Part shown: positions 23,233 to 34,929 of the stretch, piece after piece
Numbering within the stretch: position 1 is the first letter of the stretch
How the letters are laid out: the number at the start of each line of letters is the position of its first letter
Assembly (NCBI GenBank): GCA_015680685.1
Contig: MNCI01030517.1
Span: forward strand, 436,732-500,731
DNA length: 64,000 nucleotides
DNA from: Gnetum montanum
Taxonomy: Eukaryota > Streptophyta > Gnetopsida > Gnetales > Gnetaceae
Direction: 5' to 3'
Notes under the pieces: generated by a model
What the model saw: the letters and a program-made list of their open reading frames with translations, nothing else
Told to the model about the DNA's origin: nothing
The model's database searches: none
Made by a program: the position numbers and the translations under genes

Positions 23233-23715
23233 ATGAATCATGTTGATACATCGGGAGCTTACTATCATGGCTTCCTTGATCTCATGATAAATAAAAAAAA
23301 CTTACAATCCATACAGATTTCCAGTGAGGTGCATCAGAAGATAGTGCATTTATGGAAAGAAGGATTACCAATAGATCTCATCCATGAGAGGTATATTAAA
23401 GATATTTTAAAGGAAGGATAGGAGTTTGGGCTATCAAGAAAGAGGGATATCTTTCTTGTTAAAAAAGATATCTACAACATTTGCAGAAATGCAACCCCTA
23501 AGTACAAGAAAAGTGAGCATGATAAAATCAGTACCTCACTATGGTACCAAATGACCCATAATTTTCTCTTTTACTACTAGGAAGAGAACCAAGAACAAGG
23601 TGTCATATTGATCATTGGGTTGCAATCACCTTGGATGGTCAAAAAGATGATAGGTCTATCTCAATGTCATATCTTCAAAATGGATTCCACTTTCAACACT
23701 AACAAATATGGTGTA
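23233..23715 (+). pseudogene. MULE-like DDE transposase fragment
   Basis: The plus-strand frame reads through two TAG stops. It shows HQKIVHLWKEGLPIDLIHER, KKDIYNICRNATPKYKKSEH, SLWYQMTHNFLFYY and VILIIGLQSPWMVKKM, and ends MDSTFNTNKYG. This matches the layout of Mutator-like transposases related to FAR1/SWIM-domain proteins: a DVxNI segment, SVxxWV, LGIQTxWQ, then the first catalytic Asp in a D-x-T-F-x-T-N-K-Y block (here the GAT at 23683-23685). The frame is lost right after this, and the second and third acidic residues were not found. It is an inactive remnant lying between the two opposite repeat arrays. Confidence 0.6.
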
Positions 23716-24029
23716 AGTTTCAATAATAGTTTTTATTATTCCAATTTAAAATTTGTTGGTGTTATAGTGGAATTATACATTAACTAATTAGAAACATGTG
23801 GTTCTCTTTGCAGTTCCATCTTCATATGGTCATAAGCACCACAAGCATATATGAAGAGGGAGATTTGGCAAAGTACAAGAGGCAAAAGAGAGAAGACAAC
23901 ATAGGGAAGATATCACAAAGGCTCTTAGGCTATTGCATATGATATTGCTAGAGAGTAGAAGGAATATCAGTGTGCATAGGATAGATTAGCACAAGAGGAG
24001 TGGTAACGAAGGAAGGTGAAACTCATATC

Positions 24030-25160
24030 AACCCCCTTGTAGAGTCTAAGGAACTTTCGATCCTTGGTGCAGCTTATTTGGCCAGAGATACTTAATAAGC
24101 TTGTTCAATGACATCTTGAATTCATCATCATTAGAGATCTTAATTTTTATGAGCAGGAGGCCTATGGATTTTATGTGGCACATCATCAAGGATCACCTAT
24201 TTCAAAGGTGCTTGAGATTAGTGATTCTGCTTATACACTAACAAAGTAGATCTTAGGATAGGTACTTAACATGTTAGTTTGTCCATGGAGGGAGTATTTT
24301 GTGACTACCACTTTAGAGAAGAAAGCATAGGTATTAAGCATGATTCCTAAGGTGGAGATTGATGAGACATAATGGTCTTATAGGAAATTCACCCCATGAT
24401 GAAGAGTTCTTATTAGGGCAATTCTCACAAACCTCATGGTTGTCATGTATCACACTCATGTGATGTCCTTCATCCTAATAATCTTGCTAGATTTAGAGGG
24501 GGAATGTCTGTTGAACTATTCCCACATTATAATTAGGAGAATGAAGATTGTCAGTAGAGATGTTGCTACAGTGCCTTTCCCATTAGCTATGTCTACTTTT
24601 TTTAGCCATTGGAAAATTCTTAAACCTGAGGGGGATGATAGAGAACTGTAATTTTTTGGTGAGGATTATTTGCCACATTTGGTGTGTGCATTCTAGATCT
24701 AGCATGTCCCTAGGACACAACCTAATTATCTTAATTGGCTTCTAGACCAAGGTGTCTTAGACGATGATGGAAACATTGATTGGGATAAGTTTTATTGAAA
24801 AATTGATGAGATGCAGGTTGCTCATATCCATCCTGACTAGAAAAAATAGTAGTTTGGAGATGGTGCAATGCTTTTCACATACTTGGAGATAATGGAGGGT
24901 ACGTTGATTACTTGCATAGATTCCATGAAGTCAGACATGCATTACTATGTCAAATGAGCAAAGACGAGGCTTACTTGCATAACTATGAATGTTCAAGTAG
25001 TAGGTAAATACTTGTTTGAACATTTATGGTCATTGTTAGGGTCTTCTAGATTAGGGATGATGGAGAACATTCATAACCATAAGTTCATTGGGATGGACAC
25101 TTTGGGTCCATGACTTAGAGGTAGGACCATCAAGAATAGCTAGGAGAGAGGAGCAACCAG
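24030..25160 (+). pseudogene. Decayed coding region downstream of the MULE-like fragment
   Basis: Runs of plus-strand coding potential with many stops, for example IRDLNFYEQEAYGFYVAHHQ, VLNMLVCPWREYFVTTTLEK, GVLDDDGNIDWDKFY and FGDGAMLFTYLEIMEGTLI. I do not recognise the family. Codon-like continuity and position suggest either the rest of the same mobile element or a captured gene. Confidence 0.35.
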
Positions 25161-25699
25161 TCACCAAGGTTGATGATGCTATCATAGAGACAAATTTCAT
25201 GCAAACTGATGCTCTAAATGAAGTTCAAGACAAAAATGTAGTAGGATCTAGCTAGACCATTATGTCTATGTATATGTATCCAATCATAGTTTATTTGACA
25301 TTGCTTTTTGTTGATATTTTTATATGCACATGGTCTCTTACTAGCACTTTATCTATAATAAAACCATGATCAGATGCACAATTTTTGTGTTAAATGTTGT
25401 TGAATAATGAGGTTGTTTAAGAATAATTTAGGAAGTTATCTTTAAAATTTATCCTTATAATATTACTAATCTACTATGAATAATTGACAAGACCTAATTG
25501 AAAACTTTAATCATAAGTCAAACAATGATTACACCATTTAACCTTCAACCTTCAAATTACACCATATCAAGATACTACATGATATAGATTATTTGTAATA
25601 TGTTAATTATTGAGAAGATCACATACACAAGATATTTACATAGGCATAAAATAATGAAATGCTTCATTTACTACTAGTTGCATGCTCTCGCACTCTCTA

Positions 25700-26150
25700 A
25701 AATTTAAATTGTGAGTAACATGTGAATTGCAACTCAGTCGCAAACATTAAAAAAATAGTGCTAGTGCAGTGTGAGCATGAATCCCCTCATAGTCAAAATT
25801 TGAAACTAAGTTAAAAATAGTGCTAAGAACATGTAGAAAGAATTTATCTTGCAATTTGAAATGTTATAGTAATGAAATGCACTGTGAAATGTATGTAATC
25901 ACAATGCAATAAATAGTGCGAAGTAGTGTGAACCACATGTTCTTGTAGTCTTTAATTCTCCATTTGTGATACACTAAGACTTGCATCCCACTTGTAGTAT
26001 AAAATAGAAATTGTGATAGAAATAGTGCTACATTGTTGCAAATTACAATTTAATTATAGTTTGAACTTTAGAGAAAATTTAAAATAGGTGCAATAATGTG
26101 AGATGTAGGTGTCTTGCAGTCTTCAAAATTTTCACTCATTGAATAAATTG
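25700..26150. repeat. Degenerate short repeats inside array B
   Basis: Repeated blocks of AAATAGTGCxA, then CATGT, CTTGTAGTC and AATTTGAAACT, roughly 50-70 bp apart. A related family lies on the outer side of array B (28165-28540). Confidence 0.5.
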
Positions 26151-26159
26151 AAACTATGG

Positions 26160-28160
26160 GAGGCTGCTAGTTGCATTACCTTATAGTTTATGTAGACCTT
26201 GCTATTGGATGACCCTTTACCTTTTGAAAGCCACAAACTCTAACTAATTATTCCCTTTCGGAAGTTTTGAATGCCTTACAGATGATCCTTAGCCTTTTGG
26301 ATGACCCTCTACCTTTTAGTAGCCTTAAATGCCAAGCAATTTTTTCCTTTCAAAAGGTTTAAATGCCTACTGGTTAGGACTATGGGAGATTACTAATCAT
26401 ATTACCTCGTAGTTTACATAGTACTTCCTACCAGATGATGCTCTACCTTTAGAAGCCACAAACTTGAAGAAATTATTCCCTAGCAGAAGATTTGAATGTC
26501 TTCTATATGATTCTTTACTTAGCAGTAGCCTTAAATTCCAACTACTTATTTCTTTCTAGAAGGTCTAAAGTCCTATTGGTTGGGACTGCAGGAGGTTTCT
26601 AGTCACACTACCTCGAAGTTTATGTAGTACTTACTACTAGATGGCCATCTACCTTCTGGAAGCCATGAACTTGGAGAAATTATTCCCTACCAGAAGGTCT
26701 AAATTCCTTCTCGATGATCCTTTTCCTATTAGTAACCTTAAACTCCAAGCAATTATTCCCTTTTGGAAGGTTTGAATGCCTTTTGGTTAGGATTGTAGGA
26801 GGGTGCTAGTTGCATTGTCTCGTAATTTACATAGTACTTGTTACAGGATGATCCTTTTCCTTCTAGAAGCCACAAAATTGGAGTAATTATTCCCTACTGG
26901 AAGGTTTGAATGCCTTATAGATGAGTGTATTCCTTCTAATAGCCTCAAAATCCAACCAATTATATGATTTAGAAAGGTTTGAGTGCCTTTTGATTTAGAT
27001 CTCAAGAGGGTGCTAATCACACTATCTCATAGTTTACCTTGTAATTGCTACTAGATGATCCTCTACCTTTTGAGAGCCATAAAATTTAACCATTTATTTC
27101 CTTTTGGAAGGTTATAATGCCTTCTAGATGATCATATATCTTATGGTAGCCTTAAAATCCAATAAATTATTCCCTTTTGAAAGGTTTGAATGTATTTGAA
27201 TTAGGACCTCGGGAAGGTGCTAGTAACATTTTCTCATAGTTTACATAGTAATTGCTACTAGATGATCCTATGCCTTTGATAAACCATAAAATCCAATCAA
27301 TTATTCATTTTTTAGAAAGTTTGAATGCCTTCTAGTTTACCCTCTACCTTCCAGTAGCCTTAAACTCCAAGCAATTATTCTCTTCTAGAATGTTTAAATG
27401 CCTATTGATTAGGATTGTTGGATCCAGTTGATCCTTTACCTTCTAGATGATCCTTTACCTACTAGTAGCCTTAACCTCTAAGCAATTATTCCCTTCCAAA
27501 AGGTTTGAATGCCTTCTAGTTGGGACTATTGGAGGTTGCTAGTGACATTACCTTGCAGTTTATGTAGTACTTACTTCTGGATGATCCTTTGGCTTCTAGA
27601 AGTTACAAACCCCAACCAATTAATCCCTTATAAAAGGTTTGAATGCCTTCTAGTAGCCTCAAACTACAAGAAATTATTTATTTTATAGAGGTTTAAATGC
27701 CTTCTTTTTGGAACTATGGGAGGGTGCTAGTCGTACTCCTTTGCAGTTTACATAGCACTTGCTTTCAGATGACCCTCTACCTTTTGTAAGCCACAAACTT
27801 AGAGCAATTATTTTCTACCAAAAGTTTTGAATACCTACCAAATGATCTTCTACATTCTAGATGACCCTCTACCTTTCGGTAGCCTCAAAGTCCAAGTAAT
27901 TATTCTATACCGGAAGGTTTGAATACCTTTCACTTGGGACTATGGGAGGGTGCTAGTTGCATTGCCTCATAGTTTATATAAACCTTGCTATTGGATAATA
28001 TTATACCTTTTGGAAGCCACAAACGAAAAGAAACTATTCCTTACTAGAAGGTATGGTAGTCTTCTAAAAGGGACTACGGGAGGGTGATAGTCGCACTTCC
28101 TCACAATTTTCCTAGACCTTGCTGCTAGATGATCCTATGCCTTCCAGAAGCCACAAACTT
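26160..28160 (-). repeat. Tandem array B, same family as array A, opposite orientation
   Basis: The marker now reads GCTAGTTGCATTACCTxxTAG then TTTATGTAGACCTTGCT, the reverse complement of the array A marker. It occurs near 26168, 26390, 26597, 26804, 27013, 27218, 27537, 27727, 27953 and 28087. Most spacings are close to 207, with one disturbed interval of about 319 and one short unit of about 134. Arrays A and B face each other across about 5 kb. Confidence 0.88.
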
Positions 28161-28164
28161 GAAA

Positions 28165-28540
28165 ACAGTGTGTCAAAGTGCAACTTGCATTTTCTTTGCA
28201 ACCTAAAAACTAGAAAATAGTACATCAAAATGTAACATGCATTCTCCTCATAACTTGAAAAAGAGACATGTAGAACATAGTGTGAGATAACTACAATTCA
28301 CATCTTTCCTTACACCATAAATTTTGCTGGGTGCACGTCAAAGTAAGATGCATGTCCTCACACTTTGGAGATAGTGCAATTTACTATGAGATGCATGTCT
28401 TTGTAGTCCCTTTGCATTGGCTGTTAGAACATGCATGTCATATTCTATTTTAAAACTACGATGAGATACAATGCACATAGCTTCACAACCTTAGGGGTGT
28501 GATGGACTACATGTTGCATGTCTTCAAACTATAGATGTGT
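28165..28540. repeat. Degenerate short repeats outside array B
   Basis: About six units of roughly 50-60 bp with AAAATAGTxCATCAAA, GTAACATGCATxCTC and CACAACCTxxAAA. A similar family lies on the inner side of the array. Confidence 0.5.
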
Positions 28541-29029
28541 TAATTAGTATGACTCATAGGTTAGCACATTAGTACATAAATTTATAAATTCATTTTAAAA
28601 TAAATTTGAACTTTGAAAATTAAAATTGTAAAAGCAAAAAAAAAAAAAAATCACAATAGTCACATGTAGACTTGTCTTAATATATGAGCCAAAATGGAGG
28701 ATGAGTTATGAGAGACCAAAAATGCTGTAACAATTAATAATTAAATATATATAGACTATCAAATAGCACACACAAATAGAAAAAATTACAGACAATATAT
28801 TATATATACTTTTACAAAATTGAAAAAGATATTCATTACAACCAAAATGCATCACAGATTCATTTACAAAATCATAGAAGAGATGCATTACAATCCAATA
28901 CCATTAGAAAAATGGCATGCATCATGGACAATGACTATAATTAGATTTAGTTATATCACAAAATACAACTATACTATGTTCACTATAGTTTTCATTCAAC
29001 ATAAGCCATAGACACATGTTTCTCCAAAC
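28541..29029. other. AT-rich spacer downstream of the Ulp1-like gene
   Basis: It includes an A run at about 28637-28650 and TATATATA runs. No gene seen; it may hold the 3' UTR of the minus-strand gene. Confidence 0.4.
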
Positions 29030-30418
29030 TTAATGAACTCCTAGAGAACTTATGATTTCCCATATCATGGATTTTTGATACATTGAAACAAAATCAACAG
29101 TGAAATTTAACTCTTTACTAAGTACCAAGTGATGCATATAGATTAATGTATACATTCCACACTCATATCCATTTTCTTATTTTGGAATATCTTCAACTGT
29201 AATTACATTTTATTTTGTAGCTATTTTTTTCTTCTTTACCTTGAGTTCCATGACATCTTCAAAGCAAATAGACTCACCATCAAATAAATAGTCAATAAAA
29301 TTCAACATTAGTTTTCTTATTGTTGCAAGATGTTGTGAATAAGACATTGAATCATACACTAAAATTTTATATGTTGGTATGTCAACAATAACAAGAACCC
29401 AATGTCCAGTAGTGTTCAAAGGAAGACAAAGGAATGTGTGTCTGGATTGCAAAAAATCACCCCAACAAGTTTTATTTTTAAGATCTTTAACAAAATATAT
29501 TTCTACAAAAAAATTATCAACTTCTTTTTCAACCAATGTATCACTTTCAAAAATTTTAATATGTCTTGTTGTCGTTCTTTGATCTATGTCTTGATTGGTT
29601 CTTCTAAGACATGTTCATCTTTTTCTTGAAGGACTTCGCATAAGATTGAAACATACTGTTGAAGATGAAATATTTTGTACTCTAAAATTCATGATAGCTG
29701 TAGAATGACTTTTGAAGTTCCTTCAAGTGCATGATGTAGACATCTATGATGTCATCGTCTGTCTATTCTTTCCACCCATTTTTATATAAAATCTTAAAAG
29801 AGAATCATGTGAAAACATATGGGGCAAATGATGTCCTCACAAGATCTTTATTATCAAGAATACTAGAGACAAGGAACTACATCACTCTATCAATTGTTGC
29901 ATAATCATCAATTGATATTTTCAAATCAACATTGACATCAACTGCAAAATGGAAGGCTGCATTTTAGCATGATAGTTTCATACATATAATAAGACAATAG
30001 AGTGAGAAAGAAATTGAAATTTTAAATTTCTAAACATAACATATGAAATACTAATATCAAGTTTAGTTACCTATTGATTTCTACAAATTCTTTATTGCAT
30101 GGATTATTTTTTCTTTGTTATGTTCAATAGAGACAAATAATCTATTTGCCACTTTAGGTGTTCCCATATCATTCAATTCTATTACACACATTTACATTAA
30201 GGACATTAAAAGAGAAGCTTACAAAAATCATAAATATTTGAAGAAATATAAAAAATATACAAATCATACCATTATTAAGGTCTTTTGTGATGTTTCTTCT
30301 ATTAGGGTGAATGTTTTTAGACACCAATGCATTTCTTAGCATGTCTATTTCAATACTTAGTGCTACAATTTCAATTCCAATTTTTTTATTTTGAATGAAA
30401 AGTTTGTCCATGTAATTG
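29030..30418 (-). pseudogene. Ulp1-like (C48) cysteine peptidase gene, 3' part
   Basis: This is the downstream half of a gene split by a retrotransposon at 30419. The rest of exon 2 (30418-30270) is coiled-coil-like (EIVALSIEIDMLRNALVSK) and ends AATAATG|GTATGA. Exon 3 is 30178-30071 and exon 4 is 29941-29030, with AG/GT borders and phase 1 at both joins. Exon 4 holds the peptidase domain. WKE, a stop, then TDDDIIDVYIMHLKELQ fits the family's early W and D motif. Next come GHWVLVIVDI (His at 29404-29402), LVYDS (Asp at 29353-29351, 17 residues on, as in yeast Ulp1) and ENGYECGMYT (Cys at 29161-29159). The residue six before the Cys, normally the oxyanion Gln, is TAA. A frameshift near 29560-29600 and several stops mark a pseudogene. 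Its end is the TAA at 29030. Ulp1-like domains occur in SUMO proteases and in MULE-borne genes. Confidence 0.8.
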
Positions 30419-31275
30419 TGATGAGTGGCAAGTATACTGTACTTCCAACTATACGAATCACTATCATTCACTAAGTGATCTGGTTGAATTTTGAAGATTT
30501 TAGCTTTCTAAGTACATTGGTTCTAGGAGGTTAATATAATCATTGCAATTGTTATGTTCCTAGTTCCACTTGTGAAGTGCAACTGTATTGTTAAGTGTAA
30601 CTAAGGCATACAATTTTTATCATTTTATCTTTTATTATTTTAGTCACCTAAGAAAAAGAATAAAGTAATTAAATGCTTAACAAATATGATAACTAGCGAC
30701 TATTTAACTAATTTTAACATAAGCATCAGTTCCCACTTTCCATACACATCCTAAATGAGTTATAGCATCACTAGGTTACCAACCATTCAGCACTATTGGG
30801 ATTACCAAGTGTTAAATGTATGCTTGAAGTGGTTGTACTTATGGTTGCTATTTAATTAACATTAATAAATTACTTAGAAACATTGAAGTGAATTGCATGA
30901 ATATTAAATGCATAAGGAAACAATTAATCTAGTTCAAATGCTGCAAGGTTTGATCAAGAAAGCTCATCTTTATTACCATTCACACTAAGGTGCTTAAGTA
31001 CATTAGTGTTTGAATAAAGGTTTATACATTCTTTTAAGTTCTACTACAAACACTTAGAAAATATTCTAACTTTCAAAGGCAAAAATTACAAGCACTTCAT
31101 GGAAACTATGGAAAGATTGTTATAAATGTGGTAGTTAGATGCACATTTATAGGTGGAAATAGAGTGCCCCATCGATGGACACACATTAATGGGTTAAGCC
31201 TTGCATCGATGGGATTACATAAATGGGGCTGCATCAATGGCATCCCATTGATGTGGCCTAATGACCAACTCATCA
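30419..31275 (-). repeat. 3' LTR of level 1
   Basis: On the minus strand it runs from TGATGAGTTGG (31275) to CTTGCCACTCATCA (30419). It has a TATA box CTATAAATGTGC (31146-31152 region) with a cluster of CATCGATGGG and CATCAATGG type repeats just upstream (about 31165-31260). Confidence 0.88.
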
Positions 31276-31286
31276 TACCCACATAA
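31276..31286 (-). other. Polypurine tract of level 1 (degenerate)
   Basis: Minus strand ATTATGTGGGTA next to the 3' LTR; relatives have CATGGGGGTA. At least one G is lost. Confidence 0.55.
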
Positions 31287-31489
31287 TTGAATGAAAACTT
31301 GTTCTCGAGTTCCTTACAAAATTTGGGAAGGTATGAGATTATTGATTGATGACAAACACACAAAACAAACACAAGAAAACCTAAGTGCGTAAATGTATGA
31401 ATTTACAATCATTACAAAATTTTGGTATTCAACACAACAAAACTGAACACTAGGACAAAATTGACAATCACAACTTCTTTGATGGCATG

Positions 31490-34369
31490 AAGATAATGAA
31501 GAAGATCAAATGATCACAGGTAGTGGAGGCTCCTAAGCCTTTGAAGGACCTTCTCTTGCTTCAACCACACATGGTGGTTGAGGTGGTTGTTATGGTTTTC
31601 CTATGGGAAATGCAACTTTTGGTGCAAGATAGAAGGCATTCAATAATGCCTTCATCTTCTCCTCCTTACTTTATGGATCACTCATAGTCCATGCTGCTTC
31701 ACCAATGTTGGCTAGAATGGGAATATCCCAAGGATAGGGCTATGATGAGAATAGCTCCTTCACATTAATAAACCAAGAAAAAAACTATTTTTGTTCAATG
31801 TTGAATATTATAAGTGTATTCCACTGCTCCTAGTATTCATTCATTCTTTTGGCTAGGTTCTTAGTAGTTGATCTCTAATCAGTGAACTTCCCCTTGAGAA
31901 CATAAAGTTCTACATTTGCAACCTCAAGCTTTTTCTTGGTCTCTTTATGATGCTTGAACTTTACCTTGTACAAAAAGTATGAGTTGGTCACCTACTTCTT
32001 CAAATTTGATTATGATCTTTTGGTAGCCAGAATCACTAACTTTGCATATCGAAGGTTGGCAAGCTTCATGTATTCTATAATCTTCTTAATTTATAGATCC
32101 TTCATGGAAATTTCAGCCTTGTTATATGTGTTCAACCCATCAAAGATAGGCTACTAGACATCGCCTCCTTGATGGAGTTACTAGAGAACCTTATTAACTT
32201 TTACCTTTGCCAATTGGATGTGCTTCTTGTTGATTTTCTTCTACAATCCCACCTCATCCTTGTAGTTATTTTTCACCCTTTTAAACTTTAGGACCTTATT
32301 TTTCTATGCTACAATCTCAATTGCAGAATTTTGGTGCAAGACACAGAATTTCTCCATGCAGAGGTTTATGTTATTTGCTACCAATCTCCTCAATTCTACA
32401 TTTACCCTTGCTAATTGCTCTTATTTTTGATGGATGAATTTAGACATCTGTTGGTTTTGTGCATTAAAATTTGTAAGTGATGATTTTTTGTGATCAGGGT
32501 TTCATTCTCTTGGCTAATCTAGACTAATTCCTTCTGGATGTTATGTGTTGTGGCATTAGTTATGGATTGATGGAAGACTGCCAATTCCTTAGCATTCTCA
32601 ACCTCTTTGAGTTGCTTAACAAGCTACTAAAAAGCTTCATCCCATGTGATTGCTTGGTTGAGAAGTATAGGATCAACAAGGTGTACTCTAAAATTGGAAA
32701 CTTTTGTAGCCAAGCATTGGTTCTCAACTCTAGCTATTTCTAGTTCCCCTACATGATAATGAATTTTTCCTTTACTTCAAGTAGCTCCAACTAGGTTGTA
32801 GTGATGGTATCCAAAAGGTTAAAGATATTTGGAATTGGTTGCCTAATTCCACCTATTGGTCCAGCAAGTTCTCATGTTGGGCTACATTCAATCTTCTGTT
32901 AACACTTCTTGTGAAGTTTGCACATCTTTAAGTGAAAAAACAATCTAGAATAGATGTTGCATGTGCATTGATTACTTCTGTCACTTTGTAAGCAACCATT
33001 TTGGCTACTGTCTCCTACCCATGGTGTTGGATCATTAGGATAGTTGCCTTCTCAATGTCCTCCAAATGTGTTTAAAAGGTAGTGGCATTCATAGGATGTC
33101 TAGGAATTTCTACTATTGTGGGAGGGACACCATTACCTCTCAATAATTTGGATTTGACCTTGTGGGCACCTCCATGCATTGGGAAGAGAAAATTAGCATT
33201 CCACCTTCCATCTAACTTATTGTTCAAGCCACTTCATTAAGGTAGCTCATTGTTGCTTTGTACATAGAGGGATCATGACCACTCATTCCTACTTATTGCT
33301 ACTATAATTGTAAGAGCTACTTTTGAAGTTTCTGCATATGCTCAATGGTAGCATGGGACTTTGACATTGTCTTGTGAGTGGATGGTGGAGGGGGTTATTG
33401 TTGCTCCTCTTCTTCGATCACCTTCGTAGGAAGCTTATCCTTCATCATTTTTGCCTAAGAGGTGGTTGGAGCATGTTAGACTACATCCTTTGTGTAGTGG
33501 GCTATGCCACCCCTCTTACATAATTTTTAGATGAAGCATGGAAAGGGGAGTGCCTTACTTCCACATTCATTCTCCTTGAAGTTCTTCTCTATCTCAAGAT
33601 AGATCAATTGTGAAAGGTTGACTAGAAATCGTTTTCTTAGAGCGATACACACATGAGTGGAGAAAGCTATGACTTTGTTGGGATTTAACATTGAATTGAG
33701 GTGAAGGATCACAATCTTGAAGTATGCACATTCCACTGTGGTAATTGCACCAAACTCTTTGTGGTCAACTTCGTAGCACCACTACATCCATTCTTTCTTG
33801 ACACTAAGATCTTCCTATGTTGGGAATTCTACAAGAGTGGCCCTAGTTTCAAGCAACCCAAGGGCCTTTGAGATTACTTTCACTAAGTAATACACCGAGA
33901 TATCCTTGATTTTGACTATGGAACTAGCCTTCTTGTTGTTCCAGAAGAGGTACATCTGTCCAATCTACCACTCCTTACTAGAAGTGATGATGCACCACAT
34001 GGGAGAGCTTTGCAATTGAGTGTTAACTTTTGGGGGAGTGAACTCCAAGAAATATCCAAAGTTCAACTCTTAAAGCACATATTTCTAGATCTCCTTGGAT
34101 TTAATTTTTTTGAGCCACTCATCTATCAGGGTGACCTTAAGGCTTGGTCTTGGCCTTAATGCCTCATCTTGGTAAGATTGTTTTATCACATCCACTTCTT
34201 TAGAAATGTATTTGATAGATTTCACTTCGAGCTCCTCCCAAAGAGGTCCCACTATGTGGATTTTAGCTGCGTACTTCTAGGGATATTCTTGGCTCCTTAC
34301 AGTTCTTGGTGATTTGTACCTTGGTTGGGACAGTCCTCCCTCCTACACATGCTTTACTTTAGGTGCCAT
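31490..34369 (-). pseudogene. Accessory ORF of level 1 (possible 'putative plant transposon protein' type)
   Basis: From ATG at 34369 (MAPKVKHV) the minus strand reads as one long coding frame with stops mainly at expected Gln and Trp codons. The first half has IHIVGPLWEELEVKSIKYIS, LKVTLIDEWLKKIKSKEI, ELNFGYFLEFTPPK and KIKDISVYYLVKVISKALG, then LRKRFLVNLSQLIYLEIEK and ALPFPCFI followed by a stop and KLCKRGGI. The pattern of an invariant hydrophobic block then LPFPxxIxxLCxxxG resembles the domain annotated as putative plant transposon protein. The second half is coiled-coil-like. Level 2 carries a related ORF at the same place; element 1 and level 3 lack it. Its role is unknown. An env-like protein was considered, but no signal peptide or membrane segment is seen. 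Confidence 0.55.
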
Positions 34370-34639
34370 CTTTGGCCATAACATAACCAATGATTAGCAT
34401 ATAATGTGTAACTTATAATATTTAAGCACCTTATCTCATTGGGCAGTTACATTTAGGCTAAGTTATGAATATGGAATATTGATTATTTTATCATTATTTT
34501 AATACTAATTAATTTATAAGATGACTGAAGTTTATTGGAAGGGTTTAACTTTCATAAATTGACGTTTTAATGTTAGTTTATTAGTTAAACATTTGTTGGA
34601 GTTAGAAAAATTTTAAACTTTTTTTGTCAAAAAGCTAAG

Positions 34640-34660
34640 GTTTATGACCCCCATGACTAA
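34640..34660 (-). other. Internal polypurine-like motif of level 1
   Basis: Minus strand CTTAGTCATGGGGGTCATAA, very like the 3' polypurine tract context (TTTAGTCATGGGGGTATGAT in level 2). Similar motifs occur in element 1 (about 17683-17701), level 2 (54463-54480) and level 3 (46235-46255). Confidence 0.5.
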
Positions 34661-34813
34661 GAGCTTACCTTCAATAGTTGTAGGACTAAAGAATGGGGTT
34701 AATTAGATAAATTTTTTGGAAGTTATGGCTCTTGGAAAGTGTTAGGCTCTAAAAAGTTCAAAAACTCCCCCCTCATTTAATCTTAAATGTGAAAAATGGC
34801 AAATTTTGACCAA

Positions 34814-34895
34814 GTATTTATGGCATTTTTGGCTTGCATTGATGGGGTCTCATTTACGTAGGGGCTCTGTATATGGGGTCTCGTCAACAGAGCCC
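34814..34895 (-). promoter_or_regulatory. U3-like segment with TATA-like box upstream of the accessory ORF
   Basis: ATGGGGTCTC repeats (34836-34895) resemble the U3 repeats of the level 1 LTR (ATGGGGTCACG and relatives). About 13 bases downstream on the minus strand is CCATAAATAC (34814-34823). The order, repeats then TATA, matches the LTR. It lies about 445 bases before the accessory ORF start. Confidence 0.45.
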
Positions 34896-34929
34896 ATGGA
34901 GAAAATTTTTCACATTAAAAAATTAAAAA

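Noticed and set aside
31490-34369. Accessory ORF as a retroviral env-like protein
   Set aside because: Position fits, but no signal peptide, membrane anchor or cleavage site is visible, and the blocks fit a different plant repeat domain better.
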